This document shows, piece by piece, positions 1 through 7,417 of a DNA stretch of 64,000 nucleotides; position 1 is the first letter of the stretch, and every line of letters begins with the position of its first letter. Source of the DNA: Chitinophaga tropicalis (GTDB taxonomy: Bacteria > Bacteroidota > Bacteroidia > Chitinophagales > Chitinophagaceae); contig NZ_WRXN01000003.1 of the NCBI RefSeq assembly GCF_009758205.1, positions 310,001 through 374,000 on the forward strand. Reading direction: 5' to 3'. The position numbers were made by a program, and so were the translations under genes. The notes beneath the pieces are model-generated. The model was given only the letters and a program-made list of their open reading frames with translations, ran no database searches and was not told where the DNA came from.

Positions 1-98
1 GCTATGGAAAAGCAGGTGTGCTTGTTGCTGATATTGATCTCAGCAAGGCTACGGGCCTGCTGGCCAAGAGGTTTAAAAATGAGTTGTATAACATATGA
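1..98 (+). CDS. C-terminal end of a possible carbon-nitrogen hydrolase (partial)
   Basis: The frame starting at base 3 is open from the window edge to a TGA at 96-98 and encodes 31 residues beginning YGKAGVLVADIDL and ending KRFKNELYNI. The 'GVLVADIDL' strand followed by a short helix resembles the C-terminal edge of nitrilase-family amidohydrolases, but only this tail is visible, so the assignment is weak. The gene converges on the minus-strand ABC-F gene that ends 10 bases further on. Confidence 0.4.
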   Translation, partial: YGKAGVLVADIDLSKATGLLAKRFKNELYNI

Positions 99-108
99 TC
101 TCTGTGGC

Positions 109-690
109 TTATTCCACAGAGATCATATCTTCCACATGGATCTGTTTGAGAAAGACCTCATCATGAGATACTACCAGTAGTGTGCCTTCATATTCATTTA
201 CTGCTGCAGTAAGGATGTCAATATTCTGAATATCCAGGTTGTTGGTAGGTTCGTCCAGTATAATGATGTCCGGCGCCTGATGACCAATTGTTAAAGAGCA
301 AAGTGTTAACCGCATTTTTTCGCCACCGCTGAGATTTTCACAGGGTTTGTCCCAATGTTCCTTTGTAAACAGGAAGCGGTTTAAGCGGGTCTTTATTTCA
401 TGTTCCTGTAAAGCTCCTGAATTAAACTGTTGCGCCTGTTCATATACATTGAGCTGATTGCTGATGAGAGAGTAATCCTGATCAATGTAAATAGCTTTTA
501 CATCAGCGCGGGTGAGCGTGCCTGATGTTGGCCGGAGCTGGCCCAGGAGCATTTTTATCAGGGTGGTTTTGCCGGAGCCATTGTTTCCTTTAATGGCTAC
601 TTTATCCTGTTTGTTGAGTATGAAATTTATATCGGAGAACAGTATGTCCCTGTTGGGATGGGCGTATGTAACGCCTTGAAGAATAAGCAT
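109..690 (-). CDS. Half-size ABC-F-type ATPase (single nucleotide-binding domain)
   Basis: Encodes 193 residues with one complete ABC ATPase: Walker A GNNGSGKTT near residue 36, signature LSGGEKMR near 120, Walker B IIILDEPTNNLD near 140 and H-loop SHD near 175. There is no membrane segment. ABC-F proteins (ribosome-associated translation factors and antibiotic-protection proteins) normally have two such domains in 500-650 residues joined by a linker; this gene has one. The first 33 residues read like the start of a domain 1, while everything from Walker A on reads like a domain 2, so it may be an internal-deletion derivative. Start is the ATG at 688-690. Confidence 0.75.
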   Translation of the reverse strand: MLILQGVTYAHPNRDILFSDINFILNKQDKVAIKGNNGSGKTTLIKMLLGQLRPTSGTLTRADVKAIYIDQDYSLISNQLNVYEQAQQFNSGALQEHEIKTRLNRFLFTKEHWDKPCENLSGGEKMRLTLCSLTIGHQAPDIIILDEPTNNLDIQNIDILTAAVNEYEGTLLVVSHDEVFLKQIHVEDMISVE

Positions 691-829
691 AATTTCCTTC
701 TTTAGAAAGTAAATAGTTACAGCTGTCTATGTCAGCGCTGTTTATTTTCCTGAAAGAAATTATCTATCACATTGATGATGGGTTATTTAAATTCCGTGCA
801 AAGGTAGCTTTTTCCCTGTAAATAAGATT

Positions 830-851
830 GCCGGGATAGAAATATCCCGGC
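830..851. terminator. Hairpin with GAAA tetraloop
   Basis: GCCGGGATA, loop GAAA, TATCCCGGC: a perfect 9-bp stem closed by a stable GNRA-type loop on the plus strand. There is no long T-run on either side, so it could be a terminator-like element or an RNA structure rather than a classic intrinsic terminator. Confidence 0.4.
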
Positions 852-1033
852 TTAATTAAACCTACAACTGTTGTTATACTGTTTGTAAAAAAGTAACACC
901 CTTACGTGGGCAAAGATGCGTTATCTGTGCTAGCCGGCATAGTTAAACACTGTGAAACGGACAATTTGAGCGTTGAAAAGGCCTATTGGTTGTTTAACCG
1001 GAGTGGGAGAGTATTAGTTCTTTTCAGGGGGGA

Positions 1034-1062
1034 AGTTTAACCGGTCCCCGACCGGTTAAACT
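1034..1062 (-). terminator. Probable terminator of the 1069-1905 gene
   Basis: Perfect 12-bp arms AGTTTAACCGGT / ACCGGTTAAACT around a 5-base loop, starting 7 bases past the stop codon of the minus-strand gene. No T-run follows on that strand. Confidence 0.5.
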
Positions 1063-1068
1063 GAATTT

Positions 1069-1905
1069 TTAAAGGATGACTGGCTTGTGGCTGGCAAAAA
1101 AGTTAAAAGGAATTGACTGAGGCTGAATGTTCTCTAACTGGTTTTTCCTGATGGGGGGTAATTTGCGGATGACCTTCATCAGCTGGTCAGCATCTATTGT
1201 TGCTATTTTGCCGCTTTTATTGTAAAAGCCTATAGATCTGTACCGGCTCCTTTTTATTTCGCTGTTGCCTACTGTGTTGACAGATGAGGGTATGCTTCCG
1301 CCTTCCCTCCATCCGAGGATGATCCTGACCCGCTGATCCAGGCTGGGGTCTGTCATATCGCTTTCAGGCGCATGTGTTTCGTCGGGAGTGGAGGGGAGTG
1401 CTTTACCGTATTTTACGATCTCGCCATTTTCATCATATACATTGTTATGTGAGTGGGCGTCCTGGGCGTAGAGGTCGCCTTTATCTACCAGGTCTCTTCT
1501 TGCCTGGTTGGATGCGGAAGTGGTGACTGCGCCAAAGCTGCCGCTGGTAACGCTGGAAACGGTACCTTTTGTTCCGATGGCGAAATAGTGTTCACTATTG
1601 GTAGCTTCGGTCTTTTCGTAGGCTTCGGTAATGGCGATTACAAGGTCTTCAGCGGGGTTGACCAGGTAATATTTTTTGCTGATATAGTCATCTATTACAC
1701 TTTGCCTGGATTTCCGGGTCTGCAGAATATGTCTGTCTGTCAGTCCATCCTCTACGTGTTTTACAAGTTTGCCTTTGAGGTTGTAATAATCTGTCCATGG
1801 CGTTACTTTACTTTCTTCAGTTAAGGGTAGGGAGGATGGGTAAATGTTACAAAATGCTGTGGGGCATAGAGCAATAAAGAGCCCTAAGCAGCTTAGATGC
1901 TTCAT
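1069..1905 (-). CDS. Exported protein with a JAMM/DUF4329-like metal site (tentative)
   Basis: Encodes 278 residues with a signal peptide (MKHLSCLGLFIALCPTAFC), so it should leave the cytoplasm. I do not recognise the whole protein. The middle holds an H-S-H pair (His151, His153), then PSTPD (Ser172, Asp175), and an upstream Glu105: the same order as the E ... HxH ... SxxD zinc site of JAMM/MPN+ proteins and of DUF4329 domains, but the spacing between HxH and S is longer than usual. The region after it (RIILGWREGG, then SRYRSIGFYNKSG) fits a beta-rich fold. It stands alone as a single-gene unit. Function unknown; the metallopeptidase idea is inference. Confidence 0.6.
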   Translation of the reverse strand: MKHLSCLGLFIALCPTAFCNIYPSSLPLTEESKVTPWTDYYNLKGKLVKHVEDGLTDRHILQTRKSRQSVIDDYISKKYYLVNPAEDLVIAITEAYEKTEATNSEHYFAIGTKGTVSSVTSGSFGAVTTSASNQARRDLVDKGDLYAQDAHSHNNVYDENGEIVKYGKALPSTPDETHAPESDMTDPSLDQRVRIILGWREGGSIPSSVNTVGNSEIKRSRYRSIGFYNKSGKIATIDADQLMKVIRKLPPIRKNQLENIQPQSIPFNFFASHKPVIL

Positions 1906-2047
1906 AATGCTAAAGTTTACGGTTATAGGATCTCGAATAGTCTCTTATATCTGTTACAATGGAATGTCCGGCATTTCAGGGTTGAACATTTCCAGGTTAT
2001 TTTGCTTGTATTGTCTGTTTAAAGGTAGGCAGGTAATCCCAGAAAAG

Positions 2048-2134
2048 TGTTAATGACTTGTTAACGATATTAACTTTTACTGCCTGATAACTAAGAAGAT
2101 GGCTATGGTGCCGGAGGGGAAATGTTAATGACTT
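2048..2134. repeat. 12-bp direct repeat upstream of the 2200 gene
   Basis: TGTTAATGACTT occurs at 2048-2059 and again at 2123-2134, 75 bases apart, in the non-coding DNA between divergent genes. It may be a binding site pair; nothing else supports this. Confidence 0.3.
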
Positions 2135-2169
2135 CTTATCATGAAAGGATGGAGATATGATTGAAAATG

Positions 2170-2177
2170 TATATTTG
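2170..2177 (+). promoter_or_regulatory. Bacteroidota -7 element (TATATTTG)
   Basis: TATATTTG matches the Bacteroidota -7 consensus TAnnTTTG and lies 22 bases before the ATG of the 2200 gene. I see no good -33 TTTG at the right distance. Confidence 0.35.
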
Positions 2178-2199
2178 TATCTTAACCTGCCTATAACCT

Positions 2200-3162
2200 A
2201 TGAAAAGAAGAATCATTTACGGACTGTTACTTGTCCTTACATTCATTTTGTTTTACAGCCTGCTGTCTGAAGATATCCTGATGTCTGCATCGGGTTTTAT
2301 GGCATTTCTCGGGGGTGTTCTCTGTGCTGTTTTCCTTATCCAGTTTGTTGCAGATTACCGTGACTTTGACGAGGTGAAGGAGCTTCAGACATTGCAGCAT
2401 AAGCTGGGCCTGGTGTGTATTCCATCAGTGATCGTTTTTATTATTGTGCTGAATGTGCATTATAGCGGGCTGGAAGACAAGATCATCCTGAAATACGGGA
2501 AAAGGGTAGAGGGCATTATTAAGAATGGCCGTTCAACCAGCGGAGGTACTGAAAGCAACAGTTATATTACAGTGGCATATACTACGCCTAAAGGTAATGA
2601 TGTGGAGAAAAAGTTCAGGATTACATCCGAGCAGTTTGATGCGGCCAAGAAGGACATGCCAGTAGAGGTATTGCATTGTACCAAATATCCTTCTGCAACG
2701 CAGATACTGATAGGGGATGATGTGATAGAAAGATTTACAGGAATGAAGAACAGGGTCCTTTCATTGTCAGACCTTACTGCGATGCTGGATATGAAAGCAG
2801 ATAGCCTTCAACGTTATGCAAACACTGTGAGTTACCGTTGGATCAGGATAGATAATTATCCTTACTTCCTGGTGAATGGAAGTGAAGACCTGACACTGGA
2901 GTTTGCACCGGGGGAGACCATTATCTATACGATGCGTAATTCAAAATATTATGAGCCCTTGCTGGAGGAGATGAAGAAGGAGGGATTTAAACCTGTTGGA
3001 GATAAGAAGGAGGGGGTTTATTCCAAAGGTAATATTGGTGTTAAGATCAGCTATGGAAGTTATGATATAAAATCCAACGGAACTTATAACGTGGGAGATG
3101 CCAGTATTAAGATGCCTGCTTTTCAGGGCGTGAGCCAGATAATGACGTTCTATAAATTATAA
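2200..3162 (+). CDS. Membrane protein with DUF3592-like extracytoplasmic region
   Basis: Encodes 320 residues. Three hydrophobic segments lie at about residues 5-22, 30-50 and 72-90. The part after the third segment (GKRVEGIIKNGR, then YITVAYTTPKG, then PVEVLHCTKYPSATQIL) follows the pattern of DUF3592 proteins: an oligosaccharide-fold-like beta domain of unknown function next to membrane helices. The last 150 residues match nothing I know. It is transcribed alone and stops at a strong bidirectional terminator. No function is assigned. Confidence 0.6.
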   Translation: MKRRIIYGLLLVLTFILFYSLLSEDILMSASGFMAFLGGVLCAVFLIQFVADYRDFDEVKELQTLQHKLGLVCIPSVIVFIIVLNVHYSGLEDKIILKYGKRVEGIIKNGRSTSGGTESNSYITVAYTTPKGNDVEKKFRITSEQFDAAKKDMPVEVLHCTKYPSATQILIGDDVIERFTGMKNRVLSLSDLTAMLDMKADSLQRYANTVSYRWIRIDNYPYFLVNGSEDLTLEFAPGETIIYTMRNSKYYEPLLEEMKKEGFKPVGDKKEGVYSKGNIGVKISYGSYDIKSNGTYNVGDASIKMPAFQGVSQIMTFYKL

Positions 3163-3187
3163 AAGTATTTTTAGTTTAAGCTTTTAA

Positions 3188-3208
3188 AATGGGGCCTCAG
3201 GCCCCATT
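3188..3208. terminator. Bidirectional terminator
   Basis: AATGGGGCC, loop TCA, GGCCCCATT: perfect 9-bp stem between the convergent genes ending at 3162 (plus) and 3240 (minus), with T-rich bases on the plus side. Confidence 0.8.
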
Positions 3209-3239
3209 GCTTTTACTTTGATGCAGCCTCTTTATTTTA

Positions 3240-3815
3240 CTACTGAGCAGCAGCTGTGATGGATGCCACAGTCCCGGCATTATCTATTCCTAATCCTTCC
3301 TGCTGATACAGCAGGTTGCCCTGCGGATCAAAAACGCTGATAATATTGGAGTGTGAGAAATCCATCGGGGAGATCTCTTTATACTTTACAGCAAGCACGT
3401 TTGCAAACTCCCTTACAGATTCGGTGCTACCTTGTAAGAAGGTCCATTCTTCACTATCCATTTCGCGGCTTTGAGCAAAGGATTTCAGTTTGTCAGGAGT
3501 GTCATGTGCCGGGTCAATACTTACGAGTACGTATTGTACCTTATTCTGCAATGCAGCAGGCACTTTGTCATGAATGCCTTTCATATCTGCCACCAGCCGG
3601 GGACAGGCTACTTTGCAGGTGGTATAGATCATGACAACTACCAGTACTTTTCCTTTCAGGTCTTTTAGTTTTATTTCTTTGCCTTCTTCTGTATGCCAGC
3701 TGGAAGTAAGGTTGAAGACAGATTCATCAGGTATAGGGATATCAGTATTCCTGGCCTGCTGATGGCATGACAGCAACAGGCTTAACAATATCATGGGTAA
3801 ATAAGCTCTTCTCAT
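3240..3815 (-). CDS. SCO1/SenC-family copper chaperone lipoprotein
   Basis: Encodes 191 residues: a lipoprotein signal (LSLLLSC, Cys17 as lipid site), then a thioredoxin-like domain. The copper ligands of the family are present: CxxxC as Cys67 and Cys71 in YTTCKVACPRL, and His155 in DFSHSN. SCO proteins deliver copper or keep cysteines reduced during assembly of copper enzymes, classically the CuA site of cytochrome oxidase. Here the gene is the last of a minus-strand operon with a copper nitrite reductase and begins one base after the stop of the FGE-like gene, so its client is probably NirK. The fold and copper site are clear; the client is inferred. Confidence 0.9.
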   Translation of the reverse strand: MRRAYLPMILLSLLLSCHQQARNTDIPIPDESVFNLTSSWHTEEGKEIKLKDLKGKVLVVVMIYTTCKVACPRLVADMKGIHDKVPAALQNKVQYVLVSIDPAHDTPDKLKSFAQSREMDSEEWTFLQGSTESVREFANVLAVKYKEISPMDFSHSNIISVFDPQGNLLYQQEGLGIDNAGTVASITAAAQ

Positions 3816-3816
3816 A

Positions 3817-4635
3817 TCATTTTATTTTTGCTACACAGCGGAACCCCTGGTTCCTGACGGTGTAATCTGCTTTTAAACTGCCTCTGAAGGCATATCTCAT
3901 AAAAGCGGCATAGTTCATCCTGTCAGTTGCGCTGAGCGCTCCTGCTGCGCAGAACATGTTATTATCGTTTGAGACATCGCGCCGGGATTCGCCGGTTATC
4001 ATTATGCTATTAAAGTCTTTGGTCCATTCCCATACCAGGCCATGCATGTCCCATATGCCCCAGTAGTTCTTTATGGTCTGGCCAACAGCTTTGGTATATG
4101 CTCCGGGTTGTCCGTACCAGCTGAGGATATATGTGTTGTAGGACTCTTTCTTCCTGGCATCTGCTGTATGTTGATCTGCCATGGCAGCATATTCCCATTG
4201 ATCTACCGTGGGCAGTTGTTTGCCAAGGCAGCTGCAATAGGCTTTGGCGGCAAACCATGAGACGTTGGTAACGGGAGCCTGTGGGTCTTTGCTGGCATTA
4301 AATGTGGTATCGGTGGTCCAGTCTGCCAGGTAGCCATTGTCAGCATAGACATGTTTAACTTTTGAGCGCTGCCATTCGGGATGATGTTTTACAAAATCCT
4401 GGTAGCGGCTGTTGGTAACGGGATAAATATCCATCAGGAAGCTATCTACTAAAACAGGAGCATTTGCCTTGCCGTATAAGGGCTGATAACTGCCTTTGCC
4501 GATCATTGCCATGCTGACTGTGTCTGTGAATGAAGTAGCTGGTGGAATGGGAGCTTCGTGTACCATTTCAATCTGTTCTGTGCAGCAGGTAAATGAAATG
4601 AGAAGCAGCATGCTTATAATTGCCCTGGCATTCAT
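3817..4635 (-). CDS. Formylglycine-generating-enzyme-like lipoprotein lacking catalytic cysteines
   Basis: Encodes 272 residues with a lipoprotein-type signal ending in Cys17/Cys18, followed by an FGE-sulfatase (SUMF1) domain: PVTNVSWFAAKAYC near 121-134, LPTVDQWEYA 141-150, GIWDMHGLVWEW 193-204 and the C-terminal NQGFRCV. True FGE uses a cysteine pair just before an 'RYR' segment to oxidise sulfatase cysteines with copper. Here the matching stretch (residues 238-252, ending MRYAFRGS) has no cysteine; Cys229 lies elsewhere. There is no sulfatase in the window. Sitting between NirK and SCO in one operon, with a 6-base gap to nirK, it more likely binds or assembles NirK than activates a sulfatase. 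That role is inference. Confidence 0.85.
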   Translation of the reverse strand: MNARAIISMLLLISFTCCTEQIEMVHEAPIPPATSFTDTVSMAMIGKGSYQPLYGKANAPVLVDSFLMDIYPVTNSRYQDFVKHHPEWQRSKVKHVYADNGYLADWTTDTTFNASKDPQAPVTNVSWFAAKAYCSCLGKQLPTVDQWEYAAMADQHTADARKKESYNTYILSWYGQPGAYTKAVGQTIKNYWGIWDMHGLVWEWTKDFNSIMITGESRRDVSNDNNMFCAAGALSATDRMNYAAFMRYAFRGSLKADYTVRNQGFRCVAKIK

Positions 4636-4641
4636 ACGTTA

Positions 4642-6093
4642 CTATTTCCTTTTTTGAGATACCATGGCAGGAGTTACTTCCTGTTTTTTGTTGCCCCAGT
4701 TGTCATATACATAGGATAATACGTTGGCTATTTCTTCATCGCTCAGTATCTGTGCAGGCATAACGCCGTCAAAGTCTTTGCCGTTCACTGTTATTTTGCC
4801 GGTTTTGCCATGAAGGATGATATCTATAGCCCGGTTTACGTCCGCATTCAGGAAATCTGATCCTGCCAGGGGAGGGAAGGCGTTGGGAATCCCTTTTCCG
4901 TTTTCCTGGTGGCAGGCGATGCATGTCCTTGCATAAACGGTTTTACCCATTTTGACCCTTTCGCTGAGGTTGGCAGCTTTTGGCCCTTCATCTGCGGCGT
5001 TTCCGGAGCCTGGCATTACCTGTACCGTACTGCCTTCCGGCTGATAGATACCTTCTGTCTGTTTGCCGGAGTAAATTGTCTTGTTACCATCACCCGTTAC
5101 TGTTAAGAGTCCCAGGGCGCCTTTATTAAATGCCCGGGTGAGGGAGTGATCTACCAGGGTATATGTGCCCGGCACTTCCGCTTTAAATTCCACTATAGCT
5201 GCTCCTCCTGCAGGTATGAGCGTTGTCTGTACATTTCTGTTAATGAGCTGGCCGCCTTCAACATATACTTTGTCAAAGATCTCACCTATGATATGGAAGG
5301 AGGAGAGCATGTTTGGTCCGCCGTTACCGATATACAGGCGTACTGTTTCTCCTACGTTTGCGGTGATGGCTTTATTGCCGGTCAGCGCGCCTATGTTACC
5401 GTTGAATACGATGTAATCGGGGTGTTCGTCGATCGCTTTCTGCATATCGAAGGCCTGTAGTCCCTGTTCGCCGTTCTTACCTTTGGTGTAGAAGTCGCCC
5501 TGCATGACGTAATACTCCCTGTCTACAGCCGGTAGACCGCCTTCCGGTTCTACCAGTATCAGTCCGTACATGCCGTTGGCTATGTGCATGGCTACGGGAG
5601 CGGTGGCGCAGTGATAAACGTAGAGACCTGGATTGAGCACTTTAAAGGAGAAGGTAACTTCATGTCCGGGTGCTACGAAAGAGGATGCGGCGCCTCCGCC
5701 TGGTCCGGTTACAGCGTGCAGGTCAATATTATGTGGTAGTTTATTGTCCGGGTGGTTCTTCAAATGAAATTCGACTTCGTCGCCTACTCTTGTGCGGATG
5801 AAGCTTCCAGGTACTGTTCCGCCAAAGGTCCAGTACATATATTTTACTCCGTCGGCCATCTCGCCTTCTTTTTCAAGTATTTCCATACTAACGGTCAGTT
5901 TAGCGGGAGGTCTTTCACCGACGGGTTCAGGTACCAGGGGAGGAGATGTTAATTCGGCCGTTATTTTACCGGTGGTTTTCATTTCAACAGAAGGAGTGTC
6001 TGTTTTTTTATCTGCGTTCTGGCAGCTGTAGGCAAATCCTGCTGCCAGGAATGCGAAGAGGAAAGTTTTTTTCAGGATACATGTCTGTTTCAT
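4642..6093 (-). CDS. nirK: Copper nitrite reductase NirK with C-terminal cytochrome c domain
   Basis: Encodes 483 residues: lipoprotein-type signal (Cys24), two cupredoxin domains (about 60-340) and a c-type cytochrome domain (about 380-465). It reduces nitrite to nitric oxide outside the cytoplasm. All active-site residues can be placed: type 1 copper His121, Cys162, His170, Met175; type 2 copper His126, His161, His316; catalytic Asp124 and His267. The heme motif CIACH is at 391-395, with Met445 in GVMPAQ as likely axial ligand. The fused cytochrome, as known from Ralstonia pickettii-type three-domain NirK, gives the enzyme its own electron donor. First structural gene of the operon below the Rrf2 regulator; a palindrome precedes it. 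No NO reductase gene is in the window. Confidence 0.95.
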   Translation of the reverse strand: MKQTCILKKTFLFAFLAAGFAYSCQNADKKTDTPSVEMKTTGKITAELTSPPLVPEPVGERPPAKLTVSMEILEKEGEMADGVKYMYWTFGGTVPGSFIRTRVGDEVEFHLKNHPDNKLPHNIDLHAVTGPGGGAASSFVAPGHEVTFSFKVLNPGLYVYHCATAPVAMHIANGMYGLILVEPEGGLPAVDREYYVMQGDFYTKGKNGEQGLQAFDMQKAIDEHPDYIVFNGNIGALTGNKAITANVGETVRLYIGNGGPNMLSSFHIIGEIFDKVYVEGGQLINRNVQTTLIPAGGAAIVEFKAEVPGTYTLVDHSLTRAFNKGALGLLTVTGDGNKTIYSGKQTEGIYQPEGSTVQVMPGSGNAADEGPKAANLSERVKMGKTVYARTCIACHQENGKGIPNAFPPLAGSDFLNADVNRAIDIILHGKTGKITVNGKDFDGVMPAQILSDEEIANVLSYVYDNWGNKKQEVTPAMVSQKRK

Positions 6094-6135
6094 GATTGCA
6101 TAGTTTCATCAGTGGTTCTAAGGATAATTTTAAAT

Positions 6136-6151
6136 AGGACTAATTAGTCCT
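6136..6151. promoter_or_regulatory. Candidate Rrf2/NsrR operator in front of nirK
   Basis: AGGACTAATTAGTCCT is a perfect 16-bp palindrome 43 bases upstream of the nirK start, between nirK and the Rrf2 gene. Its core fits GGANNANNTNNTCC, the same pattern as the two sites upstream of the regulator gene. Confidence 0.6.
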
Positions 6152-6169
6152 GTTTTAGTATAAAAAAAA

Positions 6170-6604
6170 TCAGTTCTTTAAAAAGGTGAGTTTCTGATCA
6201 AGGTCGTCAGCGAGTTCGGATACGAGGGTGGTGTGCAGCATATTTACGATCTCAGCTTTTATGACCTTATATTTTGAGTGCATGGGACATGGATTGATTT
6301 CCGAGCAATGTGAGAGTCCGAGTACACATTCTGTTGTAATAGCGTCTCCGTCGATGGCGGTAACTATCTGAAGGAGGTTTAGTTTTCTGAGTACGTTCTT
6401 TTCAATGTAGAATCCTCCCTGTGCTCCTTTTACGGAGGCTACGATACCAGATCTTGCCAGTTGCTGTAATATCTTGGCAGTAAAGGCTACGGGAGAGTTG
6501 CCTGCGCCGGCAATTTCATTGACATTGGAAAGCAGATCGTTCTTTGACTGCTGTGCCAGAAAGACGGTTGCTTTTATTCCATATTCGCAGGCTTTTGATA
6601 ACAT
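6170..6604 (-). CDS. Rrf2-family regulator with three-cysteine cluster (NsrR-like)
   Basis: Encodes 144 residues. An N-terminal winged helix (MLSKACEYGIKA to about 60, with VKGAQGGFYI as the wing) is followed by a dimer helix and three cysteines, Cys93, Cys100 and Cys106, in ECVLGLSHC and NPC. This is the iron-sulfur ligand arrangement of NsrR and IscR. NsrR-type proteins sense nitric oxide through the cluster and release DNA. The gene is immediately upstream of nirK on the same strand and palindromes flank it on both sides, so control of nirK and of itself is likely. Whether it responds to NO or iron-sulfur status cannot be told from sequence. Confidence 0.88.
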   Translation of the reverse strand: MLSKACEYGIKATVFLAQQSKNDLLSNVNEIAGAGNSPVAFTAKILQQLARSGIVASVKGAQGGFYIEKNVLRKLNLLQIVTAIDGDAITTECVLGLSHCSEINPCPMHSKYKVIKAEIVNMLHTTLVSELADDLDQKLTFLKN

Positions 6605-6648
6605 CTCATGTGTTTGTGGAATAAAGGTACATACTAAAAATTTAAATC

Positions 6649-6662
6649 GGATAATTTTATCC
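6649..6662. promoter_or_regulatory. Candidate autoregulatory Rrf2 operator 1
   Basis: GGATAATTTTATCC: 6-bp inverted arms around TT, 45 bases upstream of the Rrf2 start codon. It fits the GGANNANNTNNTCC pattern shared with 6137-6150 and 6743-6756. Confidence 0.55.
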
Positions 6663-6742
6663 TGTTTAATTTCGTGTAATTGTTCAATTTATTGATAATG
6701 AAATGTTAAAGGCTTTATGTTTTGTATGGGAGGGATGAAATT

Positions 6743-6756
6743 GGATAATGTTATCC
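6743..6756. promoter_or_regulatory. Candidate Rrf2 operator 2
   Basis: GGATAATGTTATCC: 6-bp inverted arms around TG, about 139 bases upstream of the Rrf2 start. Same pattern as the other two sites in the nitrite locus. Confidence 0.5.
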
Positions 6757-6822
6757 GTTAGAAAAGGAAAAAAGGGCGGATTGGTCATGAAGTAGGAGTA
6801 ATTACTTAATTATAACATACAG

Positions 6823-6856
6823 TTTACGGAATTATTCTGCGATAGTAGTATTTTTG
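6823..6856 (+). promoter_or_regulatory. Possible promoter of the 6971 gene
   Basis: TATTTTTG at 6849-6856 matches TAnnTTTG; TTTA at 6823-6826 is a weak -33 box 22 bases upstream. It would give a leader of about 110 bases. Confidence 0.3.
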
Positions 6857-6970
6857 GTGTAACAGTGCAACTTGCTTGATCTATTACCAGCTTTCCAGAA
6901 GAATTAAGCCATTTAGAAGACCATTACTGAATTTCGTTATAGCTCCAGAACCATATAACTAACCGTAACT

Positions 6971-7174
6971 ATGAATCAGAACCAGGAAGATGCTCTTCCA
7001 CAAAACATGATGTCCCGGAAGGCGCATCGTTGCCCCCGTTGCAAATCGCCACTTGAAGAAAGAGTTCCGAGAGGATTTTTCGTCAAATATTTTCTGGGTG
7101 TATTGCCGTTAAGAAGATATATATGTTACAGGTGTTTCCGTAAACCGTATGTATGGCATAGGGAAGAACAGTGA
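6971..7174 (+). CDS. Small zinc-ribbon-like protein
   Basis: Encodes 67 residues with two CxxC knuckles, CPRC (Cys21, Cys24) and CYRC (Cys52, Cys55), separated by a basic and hydrophobic stretch (FFVKYFLGVLPLRRY). The four cysteines suggest one structural zinc site. The hydrophobic middle may touch the membrane. There is no signal peptide and no operon partner. Function unknown. Confidence 0.65.
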   Translation: MNQNQEDALPQNMMSRKAHRCPRCKSPLEERVPRGFFVKYFLGVLPLRRYICYRCFRKPYVWHREEQ

Positions 7175-7278
7175 ATTTTAAAAATTATGAAAATAAATAC
7201 GGTCCTGCATATACAACATATTTACTGAAATACTTAATTTAGTATCGCAATTACAGACTTACTTACCCATTAAATATC

Positions 7279-7308
7279 AAAGAGGCTTTCGGCTATGGAA
7301 GTCTCTTT
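7279..7308 (+). terminator. Probable intrinsic terminator
   Basis: AAAGAGGCTTTC / GGAAGTCTCTTT pair with two wobble pairs over a 6-base loop and are followed by TTTTCTTTT. It lies 105 bases past the zinc-ribbon gene. Confidence 0.55.
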
Positions 7309-7417
7309 TCTTTTGTGTCTGTAGTAGTGATAGTCCTGAGAGATTACAGTCCCAAAAAAATGTTAATATTTAAGCCTTTCTTGCTTATCTTTCCATCCTG
7401 TCTTAGTTTCGGTCAAG

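Larger units (their letters stand above)
691..1068. other. Gene-free stretch with two hairpins
   Basis: No credible coding sequence is visible in these 378 bases between the start of the ABC-F gene and the end of the next minus-strand gene. It contains a GAAA-capped hairpin (830-851) and a 12-bp inverted repeat (1034-1062), both listed separately; the rest is AT-rich and presumably carries the ABC-F promoter. Confidence 0.6.
6605..6970. other. Divergent regulatory region between rrf2 and the zinc-ribbon gene
   Basis: No coding sequence is visible in these 366 bases. The region holds two GGATAA-N2-TTATCC sites near the regulator gene and a possible plus-strand promoter near 6849. Confidence 0.6.

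Noticed and set aside
3817-4635. Functional sulfatase-maturing enzyme
   Set aside because: Catalytic cysteines appear absent and no sulfatase gene is in the window.
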